A stretch of DNA of 64,000 nt. Origin: CAWCUZ01 sp963798795 (GTDB lineage Bacteria; Acidobacteriota; Vicinamibacteria; Vicinamibacterales; SCN-69-37). The position numbers were made by a program, and so were the translations under genes. The DNA is taken from positions 186,001 through 250,000 of the forward strand of contig CAWCUZ010000001.1 in NCBI GenBank assembly GCA_963798795.1, given 5' to 3'. Positions 37,495-45,799 of this stretch are shown here, in pieces (position 1 is the first letter of the stretch; the number at the start of each line of letters is the position of its first letter). The notes beneath the pieces are model-generated. The model was not told where the DNA came from. It saw only the letters and a list, made by a program, of their open reading frames with translations, and made no database searches.

Positions 37495-37860
37495 TCAGTC
37501 GTCGATGGACTCGCCGATCGCCAGAATCGAACAGGCCACGACCGGGTTCAGGCCCAGCTCGCGCGCCCGGGCCACGACCGCCGGTCCGTCGGCACCCGGA
37601 TTGAGCCAGACCGCCGCGATGCCCTTCTCGGCAAGCTCGTCCAGCACCCGGCGGCCGACCGCCGGCGGCAGGTAGACCGTGGCCTCGTCGATCGGGCCCG
37701 GATAGTCCAGGACGCTGCGATAGGCGCGAAGCCCCTCCACCACCGGCTCGTGCGGATTGATGGGCACGACTGTGTAGCCCTGCCGGCGGAAGGCGCGCAC
37801 GGCCCGGTTGCCGAACTTGCGGCGATCGCTCGACGCGCCGACGACGGCGACCGTCTTCAT
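37495..37860 (-). CDS. YccU-like CoA-binding domain protein
   Basis: 121 residues forming a single Rossmann-like CoA-binding domain: MKTVAVVGASSDRRKFGNRA, YTVVPINPHEPVVEGLRAY, AVVYLPP-like strand (DEATVYLPPAVGRRVL) and AAVWLNPGADGPAVVARARE. Small stand-alone versions (YccU family) have no settled function. TACAAT (37867-37872, reverse strand) lies six bases before the ATG, suggesting a leaderless transcript. The heptamer array lies between it and rho. Confidence 0.88.
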   Translation of the reverse strand: MKTVAVVGASSDRRKFGNRAVRAFRRQGYTVVPINPHEPVVEGLRAYRSVLDYPGPIDEATVYLPPAVGRRVLDELAEKGIAAVWLNPGADGPAVVARARELGLNPVVACSILAIGESIDD

Positions 37861-37866
37861 GGGCTC

Positions 37867-37872
37867 ATTGTA
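37867..37872 (-). promoter_or_regulatory. Candidate -10 hexamer of the CoA-binding protein gene
   Basis: TACAAT on the reverse strand, exactly six bases before the ATG at 37860, the same spacing as at acyP and the P1 peptidase gene. Confidence 0.35.
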
Positions 37873-37927
37873 CCGGGCCGGGTGGCGGGCTGTTCGCGCG
37901 ATGCGCGTGTCCGGCGACTCGCGGGGC

Positions 37928-39307
37928 TCACTCCGGAAAGATCTTGCCGGGATTCAGGATGCCATGCGGATCGAATGCGTTCTTGATGCGCTTCATCAGC
38001 GCGATTTCCTCCGGCGAAAGCTGCATGCCCAGGAACGGGATCTTGGCCAGGCCGATGCCGTGCTCGCCCGTGATGGCCCCCTCCAGCGCAAGGACGCCTG
38101 CGAATAGCTCGCGCTCCGCCTCGTGGCCCCGCCGCAGCTGCTCCGCGTCATCGGGGTGCACCATGATGTTGACGTGGATGTTGCCGTCGCCGACGTGTCC
38201 GAAGCACGGGATGCGCAGGCGCAGCCGCGTGCGCAGGTCGTCGATCAGCCGAAAGAGGTCCGGGATGCGCGCCTTGGGCACCACCACGTCATGGTTGAGC
38301 TTGAGCGGCGCGATGACCAGCAGCGACGGCGAAAGCTCCCGCCGGACGCGCCACAGCTCCTGCCGTTCGGCCTCGTCGCGGGCGCGCAGCAATTCCGTGG
38401 CGCCGGCTTCCCGGCAGGCCTGCTCCACCCGATCGGCGTCGCCCTCGATCTGCTCGGGCGAGCCGTCGACTTCGACGAGCAGCAGTGCGGTGGTGCCTGG
38501 GGGGGCGAGCGACCGGACTTGCAGATACCGTGCAACCGCGTCGAGGCATTCGCCGTCCACCAGTTCGAGCGCGGCCGGCACCACGCGCGCGCGCACGATC
38601 CGGATGACGGCGTCGACCGCATGCGCGACGGTCGGGAACGTTGCCCGCAAGGTCTTCTGAACGGCCGGCCTGGGCACGAGCCGGAGCGTGATCTCGGTCG
38701 CAATCGCCAGCGTGCCTTCCGACCCGACGATGAGCTGCGTCAGATCGTAGCCGACGACGTTCTTCACGACCTTCCCGCCCGTGCGGATGATCTCGCCCGT
38801 CGGCAGCACCGCCTCGAGTCCGAGCACGTACTGCCGGGTCACGCCGTACTTGAACGCGCGCGGTCCGCCCGCACACTCCGCGATGTTGCCACCGAGCGCC
38901 GACCGGCGGAGGCTGGCCGGGTCCGGCGGGTAGAAGAGGCCGCGCGCTTCCACGGCATCCTGCAGATCGCCCGTGATGACGTTCGGCTGGACGACGGCCA
39001 GCAGGTTGCCTTCGTCGATGTCGAGGATGCGGTTCAGGCGTTCCAGGCTGAGCACGACGCCGCCGTGCGCCGGAACGGCGCCGCCGGTGTAGCCGGTGCC
39101 GCCGCCCCGGGGCACGAGCGGCGTACGGGTGTCGTGGCACAGCCGGGCCACGGCGGCCACTTCGGCCGTCGTGCCCGGCAGGACCACGAGATCCGCCGGG
39201 TGGCCGCGTTTGAGCGCGTCGACGCCATAGGCCTCGCGCGAGGCCGCGTCGACTCGCACGAACGCGTGGCCGACGATGTAGACGAAGGGGACGGGACTGG
39301 TTTCCAC
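37928..39307 (-). CDS. GlcD-type FAD-linked oxidase (D-lactate/glycolate dehydrogenase-like)
   Basis: 459 residues. FAD-binding PCMH domain: HPADLVVLPGTTAEVAAVAR, PLVPRGGGTGYTGGAVPAHG, YPPDPASLRRSALGGNIAEC and GKVVKNVVGYDLTQLIVGSE, then the C-terminal substrate domain ending CFGHVGDGNIHVNIMVHPDD and TGEHGIGLAKIPFL. Oxidises a 2-hydroxy acid such as D-lactate or glycolate; GlcE/GlcF partners are not nearby. The GTG start and first eight residues (METSPVPF) lie inside a large inverted repeat, so the true N-terminus may have been replaced by repeat DNA or may start slightly further in. Confidence 0.88.
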   Translation of the reverse strand: METSPVPFVYIVGHAFVRVDAASREAYGVDALKRGHPADLVVLPGTTAEVAAVARLCHDTRTPLVPRGGGTGYTGGAVPAHGGVVLSLERLNRILDIDEGNLLAVVQPNVITGDLQDAVEARGLFYPPDPASLRRSALGGNIAECAGGPRAFKYGVTRQYVLGLEAVLPTGEIIRTGGKVVKNVVGYDLTQLIVGSEGTLAIATEITLRLVPRPAVQKTLRATFPTVAHAVDAVIRIVRARVVPAALELVDGECLDAVARYLQVRSLAPPGTTALLLVEVDGSPEQIEGDADRVEQACREAGATELLRARDEAERQELWRVRRELSPSLLVIAPLKLNHDVVVPKARIPDLFRLIDDLRTRLRLRIPCFGHVGDGNIHVNIMVHPDDAEQLRRGHEAERELFAGVLALEGAITGEHGIGLAKIPFLGMQLSPEEIALMKRIKNAFDPHGILNPGKIFPE

Positions 39308-39404
39308 AGAATCGGGCCTTCAGGTGCCAGAGGTCCCGCGGGCGGATGCCCCAGGAACCCCTGGCACCTGACCGCCCGATTCTGTGGAAACCAGTCCCGT
39401 CCCC
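39287..39404. repeat. 118-base palindromic element with perfect 31-bp arms
   Basis: 39287-39317 is the exact inverse of 39374-39404 (31 of 31). A second, inner pair TCAGGTGCCAG (39320-39330) and CTGGCACCTGA (39361-39371) is also perfect. The outer arms contain GGGACTGGTTTCCACAGAAT. It fills the whole space between the aminotransferase stop (39405) and the GlcD-type start (39307) and covers that start. It looks like a REP/BIME-type mobile palindrome. Confidence 0.92.
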
Positions 39405-40601
39405 CTAGCCATGTCCCGCCACCCGTGACAGCAGCCGCGAGACGCCCTCGCGCAGACGCTCCAGCGAGGTCGCATAGGAGAGCCGCAGGAAGCCCGGCGC
39501 GTCGAAGGCTTCGCCGGGCGTCGTCACCACGTGATCATCCTGCAGCAGTGCGTCGGCGAATTCCAGGGAGGTGCGCACGCTGTCGGGCGAGAGGACGTCC
39601 GCAACCGAGGGGAAGAGGTAGAAGGCGCCCTGCGGCGTCGTGCACGGCAGCCGCGGTTCCCCGGCCAGCCAGGCCAGCACCTGATCGCGGCGCTGCCGGT
39701 ATTCGTCGCGCATCGCGTCCACGCACGCCTGCGGTCCGGTGAGCGCGGCCATGGCCGCCTTCTGCGTGATCGAGCACACGTTCGACGTCTGGTGGCTCTG
39801 CAGCGCGTTCAGCGCCTTGACGACCGGCCGCGACGCGAGCGCCCATCCGCAGCGCCAGCCCGTCATGGCGTAGGCCTTCGAGGCCGAGCCGGCGAGCACC
39901 AGGCGGTCGCGCATCGCCTCCCCGAAAATAGCGGGCAGATTGTGCGGCACGCCGCCGTAGATCAACCGTTCGTAGCAGAGGTCGATGACGACCCAGAGGT
40001 CCCGCCGCGCCGCTTCGGCCGCGAGCACCCGTGCGTCGGCCTCCGCGAGCAACGCGCCGGTCGGATTGCCGGGCGAGTTGATCACGAAGCCGCGCGTGCG
40101 GGGCGTCACCGCCGCCAGCAGCGCGTCGGCCCGCAACGCGAACCCCTCGTCGGCGTGCGTGCGGACGATGACGGGGCGCGCGCCGGCGAGCTTGATCTGC
40201 TCGACCAGCGACGGCCAGCCGGGGGCGTGCGTGATGACCTCGTCCTCCGGTCCGAACAGGGCGAGCGCGGCGTTCGCGAGCGCCTGCTTGCCGCCGGCGG
40301 TCACGATCACCTCGTCGCCGCCGTACGACACGCCGTAGTCCTCGCGATACCGCCACGCGACCGCGTCGCGCAGCGCCCCGATACCCATGTTGGCGGTGTA
40401 CTTCGTGAACTGGGCGTCGATGGCCGCGTGCGCCGCGGCGGTGATGTGGGCGGGCGTCGGAAAGTCCGGTTCGCCCGCCCCGAGGTCGACCACGTCGACG
40501 CCCTGCTGGCGCAGCCGCTCCGCCTCGATCGTCCCCTTCATGGTGGCGGACATGGCCACGCGGCTCATGCGATCGGCCAGCCGCAGGTTGGCGGTGCTCA
40601 T
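39405..40601 (-). CDS. PLP-dependent class I/II aminotransferase (aspartate aminotransferase-like)
   Basis: 398 residues. Fold type I: VVDLGAGEPDFPTPAHIT (substrate loop), TKYTANMGIGALRDAV, GFVINSPGNPTGALLAEADA (PLP ring contact Asn) and AGSASKAYAMTGWRCGWAL with the PLP-binding lysine in SASKAYAM. Closest in pattern to bacterial Iγ-type aspartate/aromatic aminotransferases. Its ATG overlaps the coaD stop by four bases, so the two are coupled. The amino acid used cannot be set from sequence alone. Confidence 0.9.
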   Translation of the reverse strand: MSTANLRLADRMSRVAMSATMKGTIEAERLRQQGVDVVDLGAGEPDFPTPAHITAAAHAAIDAQFTKYTANMGIGALRDAVAWRYREDYGVSYGGDEVIVTAGGKQALANAALALFGPEDEVITHAPGWPSLVEQIKLAGARPVIVRTHADEGFALRADALLAAVTPRTRGFVINSPGNPTGALLAEADARVLAAEAARRDLWVVIDLCYERLIYGGVPHNLPAIFGEAMRDRLVLAGSASKAYAMTGWRCGWALASRPVVKALNALQSHQTSNVCSITQKAAMAALTGPQACVDAMRDEYRQRRDQVLAWLAGEPRLPCTTPQGAFYLFPSVADVLSPDSVRTSLEFADALLQDDHVVTTPGEAFDAPGFLRLSYATSLERLREGVSRLLSRVAGHG

Positions 40602-41107
40602 GTGCGGGTCGTCGACTGACCGGCGCGCCGCGCGGCGAGCCGGGCGGCGACCACCGGCGGGACGAGCCCGTCGAGCGACCCGCCGAGCGCGGCCACCTCG
40701 CGCACCAGACGCGAGCTGACGTAGGTGTACGGCTCCGACGGCATCATGAACACCGTCTCCACGCCCGGTTCGAGGTGCCGGTTCATCAGCGCCATCTGCA
40801 GTTCGTACTCGAAGTCCGACACGCCGCGCAGTCCGCGCACGATGGCGTGCGCACCGATGCGCCGCACGTAATCGACGAGCAGGCCGTCGAACGTGTCGAC
40901 TTCGATCCCGGGTGCGTCGCGGAAGACCTCGGCGATGATCGCCCGCCGGTCCGCCAGGCTGAACAGCGCCTGCTTGCCCGTGTTGACGAGCACGGCGACC
41001 ACGATGCGGTCGAACAGCCGCGCCCCGCGCTGAATGAGGTCCACGTGCCCGCTGGTGAGCGGGTCGAACGAGCCGGGATAGATCGCGATGCGCGGTTCGT
41101 GGGCCAT
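40598..41107 (-). CDS. coaD: Pantetheine-phosphate adenylyltransferase
   Basis: 169 residues, the normal size. Adds AMP to 4'-phosphopantetheine in CoA synthesis. The nucleotidyltransferase motifs are intact: IAIYPGSFDPLTSGHVDLIQ (the T/HxGH loop as TSGH), AIVRGLRGVSDFEYELQMAL and YTYVSSRLVREVAALGG (ISSTxxR-like loop). It follows rsmD by nine bases, the common rsmD-coaD arrangement, with an aminotransferase overlapping its end. Confidence 0.95.
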   Translation of the reverse strand: MAHEPRIAIYPGSFDPLTSGHVDLIQRGARLFDRIVVAVLVNTGKQALFSLADRRAIIAEVFRDAPGIEVDTFDGLLVDYVRRIGAHAIVRGLRGVSDFEYELQMALMNRHLEPGVETVFMMPSEPYTYVSSRLVREVAALGGSLDGLVPPVVAARLAARRAGQSTTRT

Positions 41108-41116
41108 GACCGTCCG

Positions 41117-41662
41117 CTACGAGAGGCCGTCCGGTTCCGGGCTGTAGAAGGACAAGGCGCTGTCTCCCGCGACCAGCGTCCGCGTCCGCCGGAGGCGCCC
41201 GGCCGAAGCCGGCACCTCGCGGCGGCGGTGGTGTTCGAGCACCACGCGTCCGTCGGGCGTGACCGTCCGCTCCGCGACGTCGAGAACCGCGACCGGGTCG
41301 ACTCCATCATAGGGCGGATCGAGGAGCACCAGATCGTAGGGCGCGCGCGGCGCGAACGCCAGGAAATCGCCGCGGATGATAACACACGCGTTTCCGGCGC
41401 CGCAGCGCTCCACGTTGCTGGCGATCACGCGCGCGGCGCGCGTCTGCGCGTCGACGAACGTGACGTGCGCCGCGCCGCGGCTCAGCGCTTCGAGTCCCAG
41501 CGCGCCCGTGCCCGCGTAGCCGTCGAGCACCCGGGCGCCGGTGACCGAGGGCCCGAGGACGTTGAAGAGCGTCTCGCGCAACGCATCCGACGTGGGCCGC
41601 ACGCCCGCGCCGTCGGGGCCCGCGAGCCGGCGTCCCTTGAACCGTCCGGCGATGATCCGCAT
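41117..41662 (-). CDS. rsmD: 16S rRNA (guanine-966-N2)-methyltransferase RsmD
   Basis: 181 residues from ATG 41662, where the family normally begins (MRIIAGRFKGRRLAGP). SAM-binding RVLDGYAGTGALGLEALSRG and the amino-methylase motif LVLLDPPYDG are intact. Methylates G966 of 16S rRNA. A start at 41701, overlapping the recG stop, would add 13 poorly conserved residues. It lies in the order recG-rsmD-coaD on the reverse strand. Confidence 0.93.
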   Translation of the reverse strand: MRIIAGRFKGRRLAGPDGAGVRPTSDALRETLFNVLGPSVTGARVLDGYAGTGALGLEALSRGAAHVTFVDAQTRAARVIASNVERCGAGNACVIIRGDFLAFAPRAPYDLVLLDPPYDGVDPVAVLDVAERTVTPDGRVVLEHHRRREVPASAGRLRRTRTLVAGDSALSFYSPEPDGLS

Positions 41663-41697
41663 CCGTCTCGTTCCGCGCGTCAATGTGTCGGCGGGGC

Positions 41698-43797
41698 TCA
41701 CCCGACGCCGACCAGGCCGAACCGCGTCGCCCAGGACGCCGACAGCAGCTCGACGAGCGGCCGCGCCGCGTCCTGTCGATCCAGCCAGGCCACCGCTTCA
41801 CGCCGGGCTTCCTCCATGAGGGCATGGTCGCGCAACAGGTCGCCCACCCGCAGCGTGGGGAGACCGGACTGCCGCGTGCCGAAGAAGTCGCCGGGGCCGC
41901 GAAGCGCCAGGTCGCGCTCGGCAATCGCAAAGCCGTCGTTCGTGTGGACCAGGGCGTCGAGCCGTGCCCGGGCCAGCTCGCCGATTCGATACTGGTACAG
42001 CAGCGCGCACGCCGACGCATGGGCGCCGCGGCCCACCCGGCCCCGGAGCTGGTGCAGCTGCGCCAGCCCGAACCGCTCCGCGTGCTCCACGATCATGAGC
42101 GTCGCATTCGGCACGTCCACCCCCACTTCCACGACGGTCGTGGCGACGAGGACGTGCGCGTCGCCGCGCGTGAACGCCGCCATGACGCGGTCCTTCTCGT
42201 CGGCCTTCAGGCGGCCGTGCAGCAGCGCGACGGTGTACTCCGGAAAGACCTCCGCCTGCAGGTGGTCAGCCATCGCGGTCGCGGCGCGCAGGTCCACCTT
42301 CTCCGACTCCTCGACCAGCGGGTAGATGACGTACACCTGGCGCCCGGCCTCGAGCTCACGGCGCGCCAGCGCGTAGACCTCGTCGCGGCGCGACTCCGGC
42401 TTCGACAGCGTGCGGATCGGCCGGCGTCCGGGCGGCAGTCCGCGGATGGTCGAGACGTCGAGGTCGCCGTACGCCGTGAGCGCGAGCGTCCGCGGGATGG
42501 GCGTCGCCGTCATGACGAGCACGTCCGGGTTGAGCCCCTTCGTCCGCAGCGTCGCGCGCTGCATGACACCGAACCGGTGCTGCTCGTCGATGACGACGAG
42601 CCCGAGCTCGCGAAACGCGACGGCGCCTTCGACGAGCGCGTGCGTGCCGACCACCATGTGGAGGACTCCGCTCGCCAGCTCCGCCCGGACCTCGCGCCGG
42701 CGCGCCGCGCCGAGACTGCCGGTGAGCGGCGCGATCCGGAACCGGGACGCCGCCAGCAGCCGGCGAATGGTGAGGTAGTGCTGGTCGGCCAGGATCTCGG
42801 TCGGCGCCATGAACGCGACCTGCAGCCCGTTCTCCATGGCGACGAGCGCCGCGATCAAGGCGACGATCGTCTTGCCGGCGCCGACATCGCCCTGCAACAG
42901 CCGGTTCATCGCCTCGGGCCGCTGCATGTCCTCGACGATCTCCTTGAGCGCCTGCCGCTGCCCTTCCGTCAGCTTGAACGGCAGCACGTGCCGGGCCGCG
43001 TCGCGGATGCGATCGTCGACCACGACCGCTCGCGCCTTGCGTTCCGACGCCTGCCGGCGCTTGCGCAGGACGAGCCCCGCCTGAAACAGGAAGAACTCCT
43101 CGAAGATGAGCCGCTGCTGCGCCGGTGTGCGGAACGCGTTGAGCGCCGCGACCTCCGTGTCGGGTGCCGGGAAATGGGTCTCGCCGATCGCCTGCCGCCG
43201 ATCGAGGAGCGTGCGGCGCGCGCGGATGGCGGCCGGCACCGGATCGGGCACGTCGGCCGGCAGGCTGGCCACCAACTGGTGAACGATCGTGCGCTGCAGC
43301 CGCGGCGTGACCGAGCCCGCCTTCTCGTAGATCGGCACGATCCGGCCCGTGTGGACGGTCGCATCGCTCTCGTCGGCGTCGCCGCGGACGATCTCGAAAT
43401 CGGGATTCGTGAACTGCAGTCCGCCGCTGCCGCGGTACTCGATCGTGCCGAACAAGACGATGAGCTGACCCGAATGGAACACGTCCCGCAGAAACGCCTG
43501 GTTCGGGAAGACGGCCTTGATGGTGCCGGTGGCGTCGCGCACGAGCAGTTCGAAGAGCCGGAATCCCGGCCGGCGGGTCGACCGTACGCCGCTGGACAGC
43601 ACCTCGCCGGAGATGCTCGCGGCCTGCCCCGGCCGGAGCGCTTTGATCGGCAGCAGGTTCGCGCGGTCCTCGTAGCGCAGCGGAAACCGCAGCAGCAGAT
43701 CCTCGACCGTGTGCAGGCCGACGCGCTCCAGATCCGCCGCCCGCTTCGGGCCGACGCGCTTGATGAACTGCAGCGGTGTGGACAGGAAGTCAGACAT
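41698..43797 (-). CDS. recG: ATP-dependent DNA helicase RecG
   Basis: 699 residues. Wedge/OB domain (LQFIKRVGPKRAADLERVG, ISGEVLSSGVRSTRRPGFRL) followed by the superfamily 2 motor: LLQGDVGAGKTIVALIAALV (motif I), LVVIDEQHRFGVMQR (DEQH), LVMTATPIPRTLALTAYGDL, VDVPNATLMIVEHAERFGL and LHQLRGRVGRGAHASACAL. Remodels stalled replication forks and Holliday junctions. The start is the conserved MSDFLSTPLQFI. Confidence 0.96.
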   Translation of the reverse strand: MSDFLSTPLQFIKRVGPKRAADLERVGLHTVEDLLLRFPLRYEDRANLLPIKALRPGQAASISGEVLSSGVRSTRRPGFRLFELLVRDATGTIKAVFPNQAFLRDVFHSGQLIVLFGTIEYRGSGGLQFTNPDFEIVRGDADESDATVHTGRIVPIYEKAGSVTPRLQRTIVHQLVASLPADVPDPVPAAIRARRTLLDRRQAIGETHFPAPDTEVAALNAFRTPAQQRLIFEEFFLFQAGLVLRKRRQASERKARAVVVDDRIRDAARHVLPFKLTEGQRQALKEIVEDMQRPEAMNRLLQGDVGAGKTIVALIAALVAMENGLQVAFMAPTEILADQHYLTIRRLLAASRFRIAPLTGSLGAARRREVRAELASGVLHMVVGTHALVEGAVAFRELGLVVIDEQHRFGVMQRATLRTKGLNPDVLVMTATPIPRTLALTAYGDLDVSTIRGLPPGRRPIRTLSKPESRRDEVYALARRELEAGRQVYVIYPLVEESEKVDLRAATAMADHLQAEVFPEYTVALLHGRLKADEKDRVMAAFTRGDAHVLVATTVVEVGVDVPNATLMIVEHAERFGLAQLHQLRGRVGRGAHASACALLYQYRIGELARARLDALVHTNDGFAIAERDLALRGPGDFFGTRQSGLPTLRVGDLLRDHALMEEARREAVAWLDRQDAARPLVELLSASWATRFGLVGVG

Positions 43798-43809
43798 CCC
43801 GCTGGGTGC

Positions 43810-44412
43810 TCATTGCACCACAGTCGCGACGCCGGGCCGGAGACGGATCGCCTGGATGCGGGCGGGCAGCTCGAACGGTCGCGTCAGGTCGACGCCATTC
43901 GGCGTGTCCGGCGTCTTCGTGTAGAAGGCGACCAGCTCGTCGAACAGGGACCTGGGAATCGGCACGCCGCCTGCCGACGCCGACTCGAAGGTGAAGACGC
44001 CGAGGCCGTTCGCCGCGTGCAGCCGGCCGGCGACGCGCACTTCCACCGAGCCGGTGACGTATGACAGCGGATCGAGCCAGCCGCGCGTCTCCGACTTGCG
44101 AACCGCATCCAAGTCCACGATGGCGCGGCCGCTGACCCGCTCGGTGTCGGCGATGGTCACCTGCGGATCGACCACCCCGGGCGGCAACTGCTCGGCGCTG
44201 TTGAACTTCAGGTAGGCGTTGAGCTCGCGATCGGTGAACGACGTGTCGAGCGGCGCCGACGCGCGCGGCGTGAGGGCGCGCGTGACGATGGCGATGAGCT
44301 TCTGCTCCATCGCCGTCGCGTCCCGCCGAGTCAGGTCCTGAGGGCGGGCCCCGACAATCGTCGAACCGACGGCCACCAGGCACACGCCGACACCGACCGC
44401 GAGCCGCTTCAT
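43810..44412 (-). CDS. Secreted protein of unknown function
   Basis: 200 residues with a signal peptide (MKRLAVGVGVCLVAVGSTIVGA). The mature part contains TSFTDRELNAYLKF, PQVTIADTERVSGRAIVDLD, DPLSYVTGSVEVRVAGRLHA and GVFTFESASAGGVPIPRSLF, a mix of strands that suggests a lipid-binding or beta-sandwich domain, but I recognise no family. It lies between recG and the Spy-like gene on the same strand, with a repeat-rich gap of 125 bases upstream. Confidence 0.65.
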   Translation of the reverse strand: MKRLAVGVGVCLVAVGSTIVGARPQDLTRRDATAMEQKLIAIVTRALTPRASAPLDTSFTDRELNAYLKFNSAEQLPPGVVDPQVTIADTERVSGRAIVDLDAVRKSETRGWLDPLSYVTGSVEVRVAGRLHAANGLGVFTFESASAGGVPIPRSLFDELVAFYTKTPDTPNGVDLTRPFELPARIQAIRLRPGVATVVQ

Positions 44413-44429
44413 CCTTGCAGTGTAGCGTG

Positions 44430-44565
44430 AGGGTGCCAAGGTCCCAAGGTCCCGGGGTCCCAGGGTCCGAAGGTCAATCAGCTTCGTTCTTGATGCTGGC
44501 CGCGCCAGTTCGTTCCGCGAACCCTCGGACCCTAAGACTAGTCCCGTGGGACCCTGGGCCCTCGG
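44430..44565. repeat. Short-period GGTCCC(A/G)-type repeat with inverted half
   Basis: Left part (44434-44474) repeats AAGGTCCC/GGGGTCCC/AGGGTCCG; right part (44521-44560) holds the inverse words (CCCTCGGACCCT, GGGACCCTGGGCCCTC). The two halves can pair, forming a terminator for the Spy-like gene. The right half also encodes that gene's last residues (PRGPRVPRD). Confidence 0.7.
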
Positions 44566-45200
44566 GGAGCGCTGCCGCCTCCGCGGATCGGTCCCCCTCC
44601 ACCCTGTCGCACGCGCGAGAGCAGTTCCAGCTTGCGCTGCTCGAGCCGCTCCTCGAAGAGCCGGAACCGCGCGCGCTGGCGCGGCGTCAGGATCTGGTCG
44701 AGATTCGCGTAGGCCTGCTGAAGCTGCTGCGCCGACTGCCCGATGAGGCCGTCGAGCGCCTTCAGCTTGTCCTGAATGGCCGCCTCGTCGACGGTGCCGT
44801 TCGGAGCGGCGAGCGGTCGCAGGTCGCGCAGAATCCGCATCCGCTCCATCTGCTGTCTCCGCCGCACGTTCTGCAGCTGCTGCAGCCGCTGGATGAACGG
44901 TCCGTACTGTTCGTCGCTGAGCTGCAGCTCCTTCTGTGCCTGGACGAGGGCGTAGGCGTTCAGCCACGCCTGCAGCTCGGCGTCGTTGGGGTTGGCGCCC
45001 GGATCGGGCGGCAGCGCCATCCGCTGGCCGCGGGGCCCGAGGCGTCCCGGCCGCTGCCCGGGCGGCGGCGGAGTCTGGCTCGCCGGCGGCGGATTCTGCG
45101 GCGGCGGGTCCTGGGTGCGGGCCCACGCCAGCCCCGCCGGAGCCAGCAGTCCGCACAGGACCAGCGTCAGCACGCGCCGTCCTCGAGGTCGCATGGTCAT
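44538..45200 (-). CDS. Spy/CpxP-like (LTxxQ) periplasmic protein
   Basis: 220 residues. Signal peptide (TLVLCGLLAPAGLAWA), a Pro/Gln-rich linker, then a long helical region: LQLSDEQYGPFIQRLQQLQN, RRQQMERMRILRDLRPLA and LDQILTPRQRARFRLFEERL, the last matching the LTxxQ signature of Spy/CpxP/ZraP proteins. Such proteins are periplasmic chaperones or stress sensors. Its ATG overlaps the anti-sigma stop by four bases, making a sigma/anti-sigma/Spy-like operon. The C-terminus is Gly/Arg/Pro-rich and partly repeat-derived. Confidence 0.78.
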   Translation of the reverse strand: MTMRPRGRRVLTLVLCGLLAPAGLAWARTQDPPPQNPPPASQTPPPPGQRPGRLGPRGQRMALPPDPGANPNDAELQAWLNAYALVQAQKELQLSDEQYGPFIQRLQQLQNVRRRQQMERMRILRDLRPLAAPNGTVDEAAIQDKLKALDGLIGQSAQQLQQAYANLDQILTPRQRARFRLFEERLEQRKLELLSRVRQGGGGPIRGGGSAPRGPRVPRD

Positions 45201-45799
45201 TCCGTTCCACCCATCTCGGCTTTCAGCAGCTCGATGAGCCGCGTCCGCTCGGCGCCCGTCAGATGCACGGCCAGCACATCGGCGTTGCCCGGCATCGGAG
45301 CCGAGGCCTGGCGCAGATCCTCGAGCGGCATGTCGGCGGCCATGTCCATGACCGCGTCCCAGGACGCGTCGCCATCGCTGCCGGCCGCATCGGGCACGCC
45401 GACGGTCGCGCTGCGCGTGGCGCCGGCCGGCGTGGTGCTGATGGCGGCGCGGGTCGCGACCGGCGGGCGCAGTCCGGGCGTCCGCCAGACGGCCACGACC
45501 AACGCGAGACCGACCACGCCGGCCAACGCCGCCAGCGGCCGCCACCACGCCGTCCAGCGCGGGACCGACGTCCGCGGGGCAGTCACGGTGGCCTCGCGCA
45601 CGCGGCGCGCCATGTGCTCCCAGTAGAGCGGCGAGGGCGGCGGCACCGTGCCCGCCGGCGCGACTCGCTCCAGCACGGCGCCGCTCTGGACAATCTCGTC
45701 GCGGCACTGCGCGCAGCCGTCCAGATGCGCGCGGCGGGTCGCCTCGAGCGTGCCGTCGAGCGCGTCCACGAATTCCTCGGGCGAAAGATGATGCGTCAT
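45197..45799 (-). CDS. Zinc-finger anti-sigma factor, membrane-bound
   Basis: 200 residues. The N-terminal domain has a zinc anti-sigma motif: His-x3-Cys-x2-Cys in RRAHLDGCAQCRDEI, with an earlier histidine pair (THHLSPEEF). One transmembrane helix follows (about 105-123, PLAALAGVVGLALVVAVW), then a periplasmic tail ending LTGAERTRLIELLKAEMG. It should hold the sigma factor encoded directly upstream at the membrane until a signal arrives. Its ATG overlaps the sigma stop by four bases. Confidence 0.85.
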   Translation of the reverse strand: MTHHLSPEEFVDALDGTLEATRRAHLDGCAQCRDEIVQSGAVLERVAPAGTVPPPSPLYWEHMARRVREATVTAPRTSVPRWTAWWRPLAALAGVVGLALVVAVWRTPGLRPPVATRAAISTTPAGATRSATVGVPDAAGSDGDASWDAVMDMAADMPLEDLRQASAPMPGNADVLAVHLTGAERTRLIELLKAEMGGTE

